Origin: Bin87 sp965220105
GTDB lineage: Bacteria; Chloroflexota; Dehalococcoidia; Lucifugimonadales; UBA3495
DNA length: 64,000 nucleotides
Assembly (NCBI GenBank): GCA_965220105.1
Contig: OZ244811.1
Location: 3,472,001 to 3,536,000, forward strand
Direction: 5' to 3'
A program made the position numbers and the translations under genes. Below, piece after piece: positions 29,828 through 37,731 of the stretch. Position 1 is the first letter of the stretch, and the number at the start of each line of letters is the position of its first letter. Below the pieces are notes generated by a model that worked only from the letters and a program-made list of their open reading frames with translations, did not search any database and was not told the DNA's origin.

Positions 29828-31246
29828 TCAGGAGACGGGTGGACGGCGACCGGCCCACGGCTGCGCATCTTCGAAGGCGGCCATGGCTCGTAGCACCCTG
29901 CCCTCAGCGCCGGCGGGGCCGACCAGGTGCAGACCCACCGGCAGGCCGGCAGCGGAGAACCCGCAGGGCACGCTGGCCGCGGGCTGGCCGCTCATGTTGA
30001 TGGGGAAGGTGAAGGGCAGATAGCCCCACCACTGGTTCACCTCGCGACCGGCGATGCGGGTGGGATGCTCGCCGATGGGGAAGGCCGTCACTGCCATTGC
30101 CGGCGTCAAAAGCAGGTCGTAGTCGTTGAAGAAATCGGCGAAGCGTCGCTTGTGGCGATCGACGTAGGCCAGCGCCCGGGACAGGTCGGCGGCGGTCAGG
30201 GTGGCGGCGGCGTCGAAGGTCGCCCGCACGTAGTGGGTGAGGTCATCCCGCCGTTCCGGATAAAGATTCTGGTACGAGGCGTAGGAAGCCGTGCCGAAAA
30301 CCGTGGCGAAGGCCGGGAAGGGGTCGCCCTCCACCTCCGGCGCCGCTTCTTCCACGTGGGCGCCCATTTGCTGGAAAACCTGGGCAGCGGCCTGGGTAAT
30401 CTCGGCCACCTCGGGGTCGACGGCGGCGTAGCCGAAATCGGGACTCCAGGCGATGCGCCAACCGTGCACGCCACCTTCCAGCGCGGCCAGGTAGTCCGGC
30501 GGGGTGTCGGTCATGGTGTTGGCGTCCCTGGAATCGGGGCCGGCCAACACCTGCAACAGCATCGCGGTGTCGCGCACGGTGCGGCTCATGGGGCCGGACT
30601 GGGAGAAATGGTTCACCGCCGGCCCGCCGTAACCGCCGTAGCGGGGCACGCGCCCCTGGGAGGGCTTGATGCCCGTAACGCCGCTGAAGCTGGAGGGTAT
30701 GCGGATACTGCCGCCGCCGTCGCTGCCGGTGGCCAGCGTGCACAGGCCGGCGGCCAGGGCGGCCCCCGCTCCCCCGCTGCTACCGCCGGGAGTGTAGTCG
30801 GTGTTCCAGGGGTTGCGGCAGGCCTCACTCACGAGGTTTTCCGTGGTGCCAGACTGGCCAAACTCAGGCGTGTTGGTCTTGCCGAGCAGGATGGCGCCGG
30901 CGGCTTTAACCCGCTCGACAACTACGGAATCAATGTCGGGTACCCGGTCGCGGAACACGGCGGATCCCATGGTGGTGGTAACGCCTTTGGTCAGTTCCAG
31001 GTCCTTGACGGAGATGGGGACGCCGTGGAGCGGGCCCAGGGGATCGCCATTTCGGACGGCCTCGTCGGCGGCCCGAGCGTCGGCCATCGCTTGATCCGGG
31101 CACAGGGCCAGGTAGGCGTTCAGTTGCGGGTTCAGTTCGTCGATCCGTTGGAAGAAAAACTCGGTGAGTTCGGCGGAGGATATTTCGCGGTTGGCGATCA
31201 TGCGCCGGATGTCGGTAGCCGGGGCGAATGCCAGGTCGGAATCCAT
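29828..31246 (-). CDS. Amidase signature family enzyme, 472 aa
   Basis: Ser-cisSer-Lys amidase. LHGVPISVKDLELTKGVTTT contains the catalytic Lys; TDYTPGGSSGGAGAALAAGL the Gly/Ser signature; GSDGGGSIRIPSSFSGVTGI the cis-Ser and nucleophile Ser; GPMSRTVRDTAMLLQVLAG the family motif. It hydrolyses an amide to acid and ammonia; the substrate cannot be told, though GatA-type tRNA function is unlikely without gatC/gatB beside it. The C-terminus ends with GQPAASVPCGFSAAGLPVGL, normal for the family. Single gene, divergent to the NAD-kinase-like gene at 31372. Confidence 0.93.
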   Translation of the reverse strand: MDSDLAFAPATDIRRMIANREISSAELTEFFFQRIDELNPQLNAYLALCPDQAMADARAADEAVRNGDPLGPLHGVPISVKDLELTKGVTTTMGSAVFRDRVPDIDSVVVERVKAAGAILLGKTNTPEFGQSGTTENLVSEACRNPWNTDYTPGGSSGGAGAALAAGLCTLATGSDGGGSIRIPSSFSGVTGIKPSQGRVPRYGGYGGPAVNHFSQSGPMSRTVRDTAMLLQVLAGPDSRDANTMTDTPPDYLAALEGGVHGWRIAWSPDFGYAAVDPEVAEITQAAAQVFQQMGAHVEEAAPEVEGDPFPAFATVFGTASYASYQNLYPERRDDLTHYVRATFDAAATLTAADLSRALAYVDRHKRRFADFFNDYDLLLTPAMAVTAFPIGEHPTRIAGREVNQWWGYLPFTFPINMSGQPAASVPCGFSAAGLPVGLHLVGPAGAEGRVLRAMAAFEDAQPWAGRRPPVS

Positions 31247-31371
31247 GTCAAATATGCTCCTGTCAGTCCGGTGGCCGGCGACGGGTTGGCCGTCGCCGGC
31301 GATGGTGTATAGTAGGCGACCTATGCGTGGCTCATTCTAGCATTGTGGGCGGGAGGTAGCAGGTTTCGCTC

Positions 31372-32382
31372 ATGGGCATCGTAGGAATAATAGCCAATCC
31401 CGCTGCCAGCAAAGACATTCGCCGGCTGGTGGCGCAAGGTCGGGTGGTGCCCGACTGGGAAAAAGTCAATATGGTCCGGCGCGTGCTCATCGGTTTGCAG
31501 TCCACGGACGTTTGCCGAGTAGTGGCCATGCCCGACAGCGGCCACCTTTGCCAGCGGGCGGCGGACGATCCCGGCGTAGACACGGAGGTCGAGATGCTGC
31601 CCATGTCGCCCCGGTACACCGAGGGCGACACGACCCGCGCCGCCGCCATGATGGCCGACCTGGGCGTCGGCTGCCTGATCACCCTGGGCGGCGACGGAAC
31701 CAATCGCGCGGTGGCGGTGGGCGCCAACCGGTTGCCCATCGTGGCGATCTCCACCGGTACCAACAACATCTTTCCGGTGATGGTGGAAGGGACGCTGGCC
31801 GGCATCGCCGCCGGACTGGTTGCCTCGGGCCAGCTGGAACTGTCCGATATAGCGGTGGTCAGCAAGACGCTGCAAATCTGGATCAACGGCGAGTACCAGG
31901 ACCTGGCCCTAGTGGACGTAGCCATCTCCCGGGAGCGCTTCGTCGCGACGCGGGCGATCTGGGACCTGGACACCGTCCACGAGGTTTTTCTCACCCGGGC
32001 CGAGCCGGCGGGCATCGGCCTGTCATCGGTGGGCGGTCGACTGCGCCCCATATCCATGGCCGACGTGGGCGGTTTGCGCTACCGTCCCGGTGTGCCTGAC
32101 CCTGACGGCGAAACGCCGACGAACGTCGCCACCGTGGTTGCGCCGGTGGCGCCCGGCCTGGTCAAGCCGGTTCCCATCGCAGACTGGAGCATGTTGCAGG
32201 AAGGGGTGCCGGTAGACCTTGAGCCCCGGCACTGTACAGTGGCGCTGGATGGCGAGCGCAACTTCACGCTCACACCCGATGACCGGGCGCAGATCGTGCT
32301 GGGACGCAATGGCCCGCCGGTGGTCAACGTCCCGCGAACCCTGCGACGGGCCGCCGAGTTGGGGTTGTTTGCCGCCTCCTGA
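31372..32382 (+). CDS. ATP-NAD kinase-like / AcoX-like protein, 336 aa
   Basis: Begins GIVGIIANPAASKDIRRLV, the NxAxG... start of the NAD/diacylglycerol kinase fold, and contains LITLGGDGTNRAVAVGANRL, the GGDGT nucleotide motif, and VAISTGTNNIFPVMVEGTLA (TGTxN). AcoX-type proteins in acetoin-catabolism clusters have this layout, and their role is not firmly known; NAD kinase activity is possible but the usual NAD-kinase oligomer motifs are not obvious. It is followed by a TauE/SafE permease 27 bases on and they probably form an operon. The start at 31372 is preceded by GGGAGG at long spacing. Confidence 0.8.
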   Translation: MGIVGIIANPAASKDIRRLVAQGRVVPDWEKVNMVRRVLIGLQSTDVCRVVAMPDSGHLCQRAADDPGVDTEVEMLPMSPRYTEGDTTRAAAMMADLGVGCLITLGGDGTNRAVAVGANRLPIVAISTGTNNIFPVMVEGTLAGIAAGLVASGQLELSDIAVVSKTLQIWINGEYQDLALVDVAISRERFVATRAIWDLDTVHEVFLTRAEPAGIGLSSVGGRLRPISMADVGGLRYRPGVPDPDGETPTNVATVVAPVAPGLVKPVPIADWSMLQEGVPVDLEPRHCTVALDGERNFTLTPDDRAQIVLGRNGPPVVNVPRTLRRAAELGLFAAS

Positions 32383-32409
32383 CCGTATACCCCAGGCGAC
32401 CTCGCGCTC

Positions 32410-33162
32410 GTGCTGACCGGCCCTGAACTCGCCATCGGCCTGGGGATGGTGTTCCTGGGCGCTTTGGTGCTGGGCACCGTCGGCTTCGGGTTGGGCATGG
32501 TGGCCATGCCCGTGCTGCTGCTGATACTCATGCCGCGGGATGCCGTGGTAATCGTCAACGCCTTTATTGTCCTCACCACCGGGTTGACCCTCATCCAGAC
32601 CTGGCGGCACCTGAATCTCGCCGAGTCCTGGCCCTTCGTCCTGGCCGGACTGCCCCCGGTTCCCCTGGCAGTCCTGCTGCTGGACGTGGCGGACCCGACG
32701 ATCCTGCGAATAACCATCGTGGGGTTGATCATGGCGCTCGGCGTGATGAGCCTGTTCCAGTTGCGCCTGCCGGGAGCGCGGCGGAGATGGGCGGCCCCGG
32801 CGTGCGGGTTCACCACCACGTTGCTGGTGGTCACGCTGGGAGTCGGGGGCCCGTTGGGGGGTCTCTACTCGATAGAGCAGGGATGGTCTCGGGACACCAT
32901 ACGCGGCACGCTGGCCCTGTATTTCTTCCTGGCATCCACGCTGGCGTTGGCGCTCTACGTGGTATTCGGGCTGGTGTCACGTCCAACGGCGGCCAACATC
33001 GGCGTACTGGCGCCGGCGGTAATACTCGGCTCGGTGGCTGCCGCCATCGTGGCCCGCCGGATGGGTCTGCGCGTTTTCCGCTACGTGGTGCTGGCGGTGA
33101 CCATCGTCGGTAGTGCGTCACTGCTTGCCAGGGAATTGGCGCGGCTTATCGGCAGCCAGTAG
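32410..33162 (+). CDS. TauE/SafE-family membrane permease, 250 aa
   Basis: Eight hydrophobic segments with the repeated half typical of TauE/SafE (sulfite/organosulfonate export or anion permease) proteins: FLGALVLGTVGFGLGMVAMP, then ITIVGLIMALGVMSLFQLRL, and in the second half TTLLVVTLGVGGPLGGLYSI. The start is a GTG at 32410. Family members export sulfite, sulfoacetate or other small anions; the substrate here is not known. Co-directional with and 27 bases from the NAD-kinase-like gene. Confidence 0.85.
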   Translation: MLTGPELAIGLGMVFLGALVLGTVGFGLGMVAMPVLLLILMPRDAVVIVNAFIVLTTGLTLIQTWRHLNLAESWPFVLAGLPPVPLAVLLLDVADPTILRITIVGLIMALGVMSLFQLRLPGARRRWAAPACGFTTTLLVVTLGVGGPLGGLYSIEQGWSRDTIRGTLALYFFLASTLALALYVVFGLVSRPTAANIGVLAPAVILGSVAAAIVARRMGLRVFRYVVLAVTIVGSASLLARELARLIGSQ

Positions 33163-33187
33163 CCGTCCGAATCTTTTCGAATAAATC

Positions 33188-33212
33188 GCCTCCCCATCGT
33201 ATCGGGGGAGGC
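33188..33212 (-). terminator. Hairpin between convergent TauE/SafE and thioredoxin reductase genes
   Basis: GCCTCCCC pairs with GGGGAGGC (8 bp) with a nine-base loop. On the minus strand it is followed by GATTTATT, a weak U-rich tail. Probably ends the minus-strand trxB-like gene. Confidence 0.5.
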
Positions 33213-33267
33213 GGCGCATCAAGTGGGCAGCCTGCCGCCGTGCGGGCGCGTTCACCGGGCGCGTTCG

Positions 33268-34188
33268 CTAGGAAGACAGGTCGTGGAAGGCAGCCAGGGC
33301 AGCCGTGATGCCATCTCCGACGGCGGCCCCCAGCTGGCGGGTGGATTCGGCGCGGGCGTCGCCGCAGGCGTAGACCTTGGGGACGTTGGTACGCATGTGG
33401 ATGTCCGCGTAAACGTGGCCGAGCTCGTCCATGTCCAGTATGTTTTTGAAGGGTTCGGTGTTGGGGTGGAACCCCACGTAGATGAAAGCGGCGGCGGAGG
33501 GGTAATCGTAAACCTCGCCGGTTTTCAGATCCTTGACCCGGGCGGCTTCCAGCACGTCGTTGCCCACGAACTCTTCCACCACGTGACTCCACAGCCATTT
33601 GTACTTGGGGTTGGCGAAAGCCCGGTCCTGGAGGACTTTGGTGGCGCGCAGTTCATCCCGCCGGTGGATGATGGTCACCGAGTTGCAGATGCCGGTCAGG
33701 TAAAAACTCTCGTCCATTGCGGCGTCGCCGCCGCCAACCACCACCACGTCCTGGCCGCGGAAAAAGTTGCCGTCGCAGACGGCGCAGTAGGAAACACCCC
33801 GACCGGCGAACTCGTCCTCGCCAAGGACGCCCAACTTGTTGTGGGAGCCGCCCGTGGCAATGATGAGGGCGCGGGCTGCGAAATCGCCCTCGGAAGTGCG
33901 GATCAATTTGCGATCGTCGTGCAGGTTTTCCACCGCCTCAACCTCGGCGTACTCCATCTCGGCGCCGAAACGATTGGCCTGGTTGAACATCTCGGTGGCC
34001 AACTCCTGGCCTTTAACCCCTTCCTGGAATCCCGGATAGTTCTCGATTTCGTCGGTAATCAGGAGTTGACCACCGGGGCCGATGCTCTCAATCATCAGCG
34101 TGCTGAGCATCGCCCGAGTGGAGTAGAGCCCGGCAGACAAGCCGGCCGCCCCTGCCCCGAGTATCACAACGTCGTATTCCTTTGCCAT
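33268..34188 (-). CDS. trxB: Thioredoxin reductase, 306 aa
   Basis: Flavoprotein disulfide reductase of the low-molecular-weight class. DVVILGAGAAGLSAGLYSTR is the FAD-binding GxGxxG; RGVSYCAVCDGNFFRGQDVV carries the redox Cys pair (C135, C138) as CAVC; VVVGGGDAAMDESFYLTGIC is the NADPH-binding site; NVPKVYACGDARAESTRQLG is the second FAD motif (ACGD). Reduces thioredoxin with NADPH. The ATG at 34188 has AGGAGG eleven bases upstream. It is followed (upstream on this strand) by the epimerase gene with a short gap, so the two may be co-transcribed. Confidence 0.93.
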   Translation of the reverse strand: MAKEYDVVILGAGAAGLSAGLYSTRAMLSTLMIESIGPGGQLLITDEIENYPGFQEGVKGQELATEMFNQANRFGAEMEYAEVEAVENLHDDRKLIRTSEGDFAARALIIATGGSHNKLGVLGEDEFAGRGVSYCAVCDGNFFRGQDVVVVGGGDAAMDESFYLTGICNSVTIIHRRDELRATKVLQDRAFANPKYKWLWSHVVEEFVGNDVLEAARVKDLKTGEVYDYPSAAAFIYVGFHPNTEPFKNILDMDELGHVYADIHMRTNVPKVYACGDARAESTRQLGAAVGDGITAALAAFHDLSS

Positions 34189-34229
34189 CCGAGAGATTCC
34201 TCCTGTGGGTGATTTGCTGGTAAGAAACT

Positions 34230-35222
34230 TCAGCCGGTCGTCTGCTGACGCTGACGATCGGAAGTGAGCCTGACCCGGGCCGGTCGCCGGGTTGCAGAAT
34301 CGCGTATTTCGGCGACGGACAACTCCAGACCCTCTTCCAGGCTGACTTTGGGTTGCCAATTCAGTTCGCCGGCAGCCCGGGAAGCGTCCAGCGCGATGCG
34401 AAAGACGTCGCCGGCCCGCCGGGGCTGGTACGAAGGCTCCTGCCCGAAACCGGTTATGAGCTGGAGCAGCTCGTAGATTCGGTTGATGGTCACGCCCTCG
34501 CCCGTGCCAATGTTGTAGGTTCCGCCGTCGCCCCGGTGGATGGCCGCGATGTTGGCTTCCACCACGTCGGAGACGAAGATGAAATCCCGCTCCTGAGTCC
34601 CGTCGCCAAAGATAATGGGTCGTTTCCCCTCCAGCATCAGACCGGCGAAGATGGCGACGACGCCCGCTTCACCGTGCGGGTTCTGGCCGGGGCCGTACAC
34701 ATTGGCGTAGCGCAGGATGGTGAAGTCCAGTCCGTACATGCGATGGAACAGGTTCAGGTACAGTTCGCCGGCGTATTTGGACAGGCCGTAAGGGCTGAGC
34801 GGCGCCACCGGAGTGTTTTCATCGCAGGGGCTCAGGTCCGCGTCTCCGTAGAGCGCCCCTCCGGTCGAAGAGAAAATGAACTTCTCCACCCCTTCGGAGG
34901 CGCAGGCGGAGATGAGCCGCGCGGTTCCAACCACGTTGGAATCGGCATCGTTTACCGGGTCAATGGCCGACTGGCGCACACTGCTCTGGGCCGCCAGGTG
35001 AAACACGATCTCGGGACGCTCCCGTTGCACGATCTGTTCGATCCTGGCGTCGTTGAGTGGTGCGTGGTAGAACACCGCCTGGTGGTTAACGTTCCGCAGT
35101 TGCCCCGTGCTGAGGTCATCGACGACGGCAACCGCGTGTCCGCAATCCAGCAGGCGGTTCACCAAGTGAGATCCGATGAAGCCGGCGCCGCCGGTTACCA
35201 GCGCTTTGGTGGGTTCTGCCAT
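34230..35222 (-). CDS. NAD-dependent sugar-nucleotide epimerase/dehydratase (GalE-like), 330 aa
   Basis: Extended SDR: KALVTGGAGFIGSHLVNRLL is the TGxxGxxG cofactor site; VVDDLSTGQLRNVN the NAD ribose segment; EIVFHLAAQSSVRQS; FSSTGGALYGDADL the catalytic Ser/Thr; PYGLSKYAGELYLN the YxxxK; and DFTILRYANVYGPGQNPHGE and DFIFVSDVVEANIAAI the C-terminal signatures. UDP-glucose 4-epimerase-type activity is most likely, but a dehydratase is possible. The ATG at 35222 is chosen because the frame upstream is not family-like. Confidence 0.9.
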   Translation of the reverse strand: MAEPTKALVTGGAGFIGSHLVNRLLDCGHAVAVVDDLSTGQLRNVNHQAVFYHAPLNDARIEQIVQRERPEIVFHLAAQSSVRQSAIDPVNDADSNVVGTARLISACASEGVEKFIFSSTGGALYGDADLSPCDENTPVAPLSPYGLSKYAGELYLNLFHRMYGLDFTILRYANVYGPGQNPHGEAGVVAIFAGLMLEGKRPIIFGDGTQERDFIFVSDVVEANIAAIHRGDGGTYNIGTGEGVTINRIYELLQLITGFGQEPSYQPRRAGDVFRIALDASRAAGELNWQPKVSLEEGLELSVAEIRDSATRRPARVRLTSDRQRQQTTG

Positions 35223-35366
35223 CCTTACCTGCTCCTGCCGGGGCAAACGGCGAACACCGTTTGCGTCCCACCGGATATCGTAATCCAATACTGGCCGGGG
35301 AGCAACCGGGGGTTTGGTTCGCTGTACGGTCAGGTTGCCGGCAGCGTTGGCCCGGCGGCACTGGCA

Positions 35367-35395
35367 TTGACAACTTTTTTGTAATGGTGTATCAA
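35367..35395 (+). promoter_or_regulatory. Sigma-70-type promoter for the 83-aa gene
   Basis: TTGACA at 35367-35372, a 17-base spacer and TATCAA at 35390-35395. The -35 box is perfect and the -10 box 4 of 6. It precedes the gene at 35457 and there is a terminator after it, so this is a monocistronic unit. Confidence 0.7.
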
Positions 35396-35456
35396 TCTGC
35401 TACTGCAAGTTGGAGCCGGCGGGCGCGCCGGTACCTTGTCGAAGGAGGAGGAAACC

Positions 35457-35708
35457 ATGCCCGACATTTATTACGCCAGGCCAAGCAACTTCCTTTCCGA
35501 TCCTCGCGATAAGACCATTATCACCGGGGAATCGGAAGACGAAGTGCTGCAAAAAATGTACGAATACCTGAACAGCCCGGCCGCGAAAGAGCGCTACCCC
35601 GGTGTAGAAGATCCGACCGAGTTGGAAAACAACATCCGGACCTGCATCTTCAAGAAGGGCACCAAGGCCATCCACAATCGCCCTCCGGATGCCGAACCGG
35701 TAAAGTAG
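35457..35708 (+). CDS. Small conserved-looking protein of unknown function, 83 aa
   Basis: Starts MPDIYYARPSNFLSDPRDKT, with AAGGAGGAGG and a good spacing before the ATG. Charged, soluble, with ESEDEVLQKMYEYLNSPAAK (helix) and ENNIRTCIFKKGTKAIHNRP at the end. Its own strong promoter and terminator suggest it is well expressed. No domain recognised. Confidence 0.75.
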   Translation: MPDIYYARPSNFLSDPRDKTIITGESEDEVLQKMYEYLNSPAAKERYPGVEDPTELENNIRTCIFKKGTKAIHNRPPDAEPVK

Positions 35709-35733
35709 TCCCGGGTCAATGCCGGATATCTGC

Positions 35734-35764
35734 AACCCCCGCCCAGTTCCGGACGGGGGTTTTT
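35734..35764 (+). terminator. Rho-independent terminator of the 83-aa gene
   Basis: AACCCCCG pairs with CGGGGGTT around a short loop, running into TTTTT. It begins 25 bases after the stop of the small gene. Confidence 0.85.
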
Positions 35765-35813
35765 GGTGGCCGCAGCAACTCGGTGTGGAACAGGGTCATT
35801 CGATTATCGGCAA

Positions 35814-35920
35814 TGTCATTGCGACCCCGTACTTGATACGGGAGTGGCAATCTCGTTGGCGTCCTTTGACAGGCTCAGGATGAGCGGGATTGCCACGTCG
35901 CTTCGCTCCTCGCAATGACA
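35814..35920. repeat. Dispersed palindromic repeat, copy D
   Basis: TGTCATTGCGACC...GGCAATCTCG, TTTGACAGGCTCAGGATGA, GATTGCCACGTCGC and CTCGCAATGACA; left flank TTCGATTATCGGCA and right flank TATCGAAAG are inverted to one another in part. It fills most of the gap between the small gene and the Lon-N gene. Confidence 0.85.
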
Positions 35921-35999
35921 TTGGGGGACTATCGAAAGACCTTGAGTGTGGAGCGGTTCGGTTGCGCGTGAAGTGTCTGCGCCGTTATACTCGGCTATC

Positions 36000-36689
36000 A
36001 TGGCCACCAACCCCGACGATTTCCCGACCGATATCTACCGGGAATTGCCGTTATTCCCTTTGAACAACGTCGTCCTGTTCCCCGGGATGCCGCTGCCCCT
36101 CCACATCTTCGAGGAGCGGTACAAAGACATGATCGGCGCTTGCGTGGAACGCGATGAGCCGTTCGGCGTCCTGCTAATCAGGGAGGGCAACGAGGTCGGC
36201 GAACCTGCCATGCCCCACTCCATCGGCACCACGGCCCGCGTCTCCCAGGTGCAGCGGCTCCAGGAAGGCCGGCTGAACATCCTCACCCGGGGCGAAAACC
36301 GGTTCGAGATGGTCCAGACGGTCCAAACGACCCCCCATCTCGTGGGACTGGTGCGCCTGCTGGCAGATGAGGAGGGTACGGTGTCCGAGACCACGGTGGC
36401 CGGCGTCCAGGAGCAATTCGTTGCCCTGCAGAGGCAACTGACCGCCATGGCCGGCGGTTGGGACCGGGAAATAACGGTGCCCGAGGATGCCATCGGTCTG
36501 GCCCGCGCCGCTGCCGTGACCCTGTCGGTCAGCCTGCCGCTGCCGCCGGACGTGCGCCAGTCGTTGCTGGAAACCCCTACCGCTGGCGCTCAGCTGGAAA
36601 AGCTCTTGACCCTGATGCGCCAGGCCAACCGCATCGTCGGCGAGCAGGCCCAGCAGAACACCCCTTTCAAGGGACCGCGTCTGAACTAG
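36000..36689 (+). CDS. Lon N-terminal (substrate-binding) domain protein, 229 aa
   Basis: Begins MATNPDDFPTDIYRELPLFP and then NVVLFPGMPLPLHIFEERYK, the clear opening of the Lon substrate-binding (PUA-like) domain, followed by GVLLIREGNEVGEP and GTTARVSQVQRLQEGRLNIL. A helical C-terminal part follows (LLTLMRQANRIVGE). There is no ATPase or protease domain, so it is a stand-alone LonN-type protein, of unknown but perhaps adaptor-like function. Its end overlaps by four bases the convergent BtuF-like gene. Confidence 0.9.
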   Translation: MATNPDDFPTDIYRELPLFPLNNVVLFPGMPLPLHIFEERYKDMIGACVERDEPFGVLLIREGNEVGEPAMPHSIGTTARVSQVQRLQEGRLNILTRGENRFEMVQTVQTTPHLVGLVRLLADEEGTVSETTVAGVQEQFVALQRQLTAMAGGWDREITVPEDAIGLARAAAVTLSVSLPLPPDVRQSLLETPTAGAQLEKLLTLMRQANRIVGEQAQQNTPFKGPRLN

Positions 36690-37618
36690 CTGGCGGCGGC
36701 TGAGCTATAGATCCGGCGGGCTCCCGATTCCGGGATGAGACCGGAAAATAGCTCCGGATGGATCATCTCGGCGAGTATTTCCAAACCGGTGACGAGCCTG
36801 GGACCGGAACGGCTGGTGTAGTTGCTGGCGTCGATGGCAAATACCCGGTCGTTTTGCACTGCGGGCAACGCTTGCCAGCCTTCCTTGCTTTCCAGGAGCG
36901 GCACGTCTTCCAGCGCCCGGGGCACCTCGAATCCGCAGGGCATCAGCACGATAACCTCCGGCTGGCTCTCCACGACGGCCTCCCATTCCAGCGGGAAGGA
37001 ACCCATCTCCTTGTCGCCGAAGCAGTTGACGCCCCCGGCCAGTTCCACCATCTCGGGAACCCAGTGGCCGCCGCACATCAACGGGTCGGTCCATTCCAGG
37101 TGGAGCACCCGGGGGTGACGGTCGGCGAGCCCGGCGCGCTGGTTGATGGCGTCGATGCGGGCCTGCATTGCCGCCGTCACCTCGTCTGCCTTCGCTACCG
37201 ACCCGGTGGCCCGACCGACGCGACGCACGTCTTCCAGGACGTCGCCAAGGTACTGGGGGTCCAGGGAGATGACTTCAGGCTGCTTGGTCATGTTAGCGGT
37301 GGACTCAGCGACCTGCTGAGACGAGACCGCTCAAACCTCGCAGATGGCCTGGGTCAGCAGCAGGTCGGGGTCGGCGGCGTCCAGGATGTCCTGGTCGATG
37401 TGGTAGATGCCGAGGCCCTGAGCCAGCCGCTCCGAAATGATGCGGCTGATTTCTCCGCTGGTGGGATTGGTTCCCTCGAAAACGCTCCTGACCACCCAGG
37501 GTTTGGACTTGGCCGACGCCGGGTAATCGCACTCGTGGGTAACGCCGTAGAGCTGGTCTTCCAGCCCAAGCGCGTAAACTATCTCAGTGGCCGACGGCAA
37601 AAATGAACAAATTCGCAT
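36686..37618 (-). CDS. BtuF-like substrate-binding protein with in-frame TGA at a CxxC Cys: candidate selenoprotein, 310 aa
   Basis: Two frames that are usually annotated separately form one protein. From the ATG at 37618 it reads MRICSFLPSATEIVYALGLE, then GVTHECDYPASAKSKPW and DLLLTQAICEV, where TGA (37333-37331, codon 96) follows, and continues in the same frame as AVSSQQVAES then TKQPEVISLDPQYLGDVLED and WTDPLMCGGHWVPEMVELAG to 36686. As family knowledge, BtuF-like (COG0614) proteins have CxVCAV here, so TGA replaces the second Cys of a CxxC motif, giving CEVU. A bacterial SECIS-like hairpin lies immediately after it. An alternative ATG is at 37624. No signal peptide is seen. A nonsense mutation is the alternative, but position and hairpin argue for selenocysteine. 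Confidence 0.72.
37296..37330 (-). promoter_or_regulatory. Candidate bacterial SECIS element
   Basis: Directly after the TGA, RNA folds as GCGGU...ACCGC (5 bp), an internal loop, CUCAGC...GCUGAG (6 bp) and apical loop AGGUC. The apical loop begins 16 bases after the UGA and has G at its second position, matching the published bacterial SECIS rules (loop 16-37 bases from UGA, G in the first two loop bases). AGGUC also matches the loop of the E. coli fdhF SECIS, in which the G and U contact SelB. Only the bulged U of fdhF is missing. Confidence 0.65.
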
Positions 37619-37731
37619 GAGCATACTTTCCTGTTGGGCCGTGCAGTTCACCCGTTCGGTTGCCAGGGCGTCGGCGCAATTGTAGCACGGTCGCCGCCTG
37701 TGCCACTGCGGCGGGGAATGCGCTTGCCGAG

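Noticed and set aside
29927..31312. A 461-codon plus-strand frame opposite the amidase
   Set aside because: Antisense shadow; the amidase signature is on the minus strand.
34264..34476. Plus-strand frame inside the epimerase
   Set aside because: Shadow of the minus-strand GalE-like gene.
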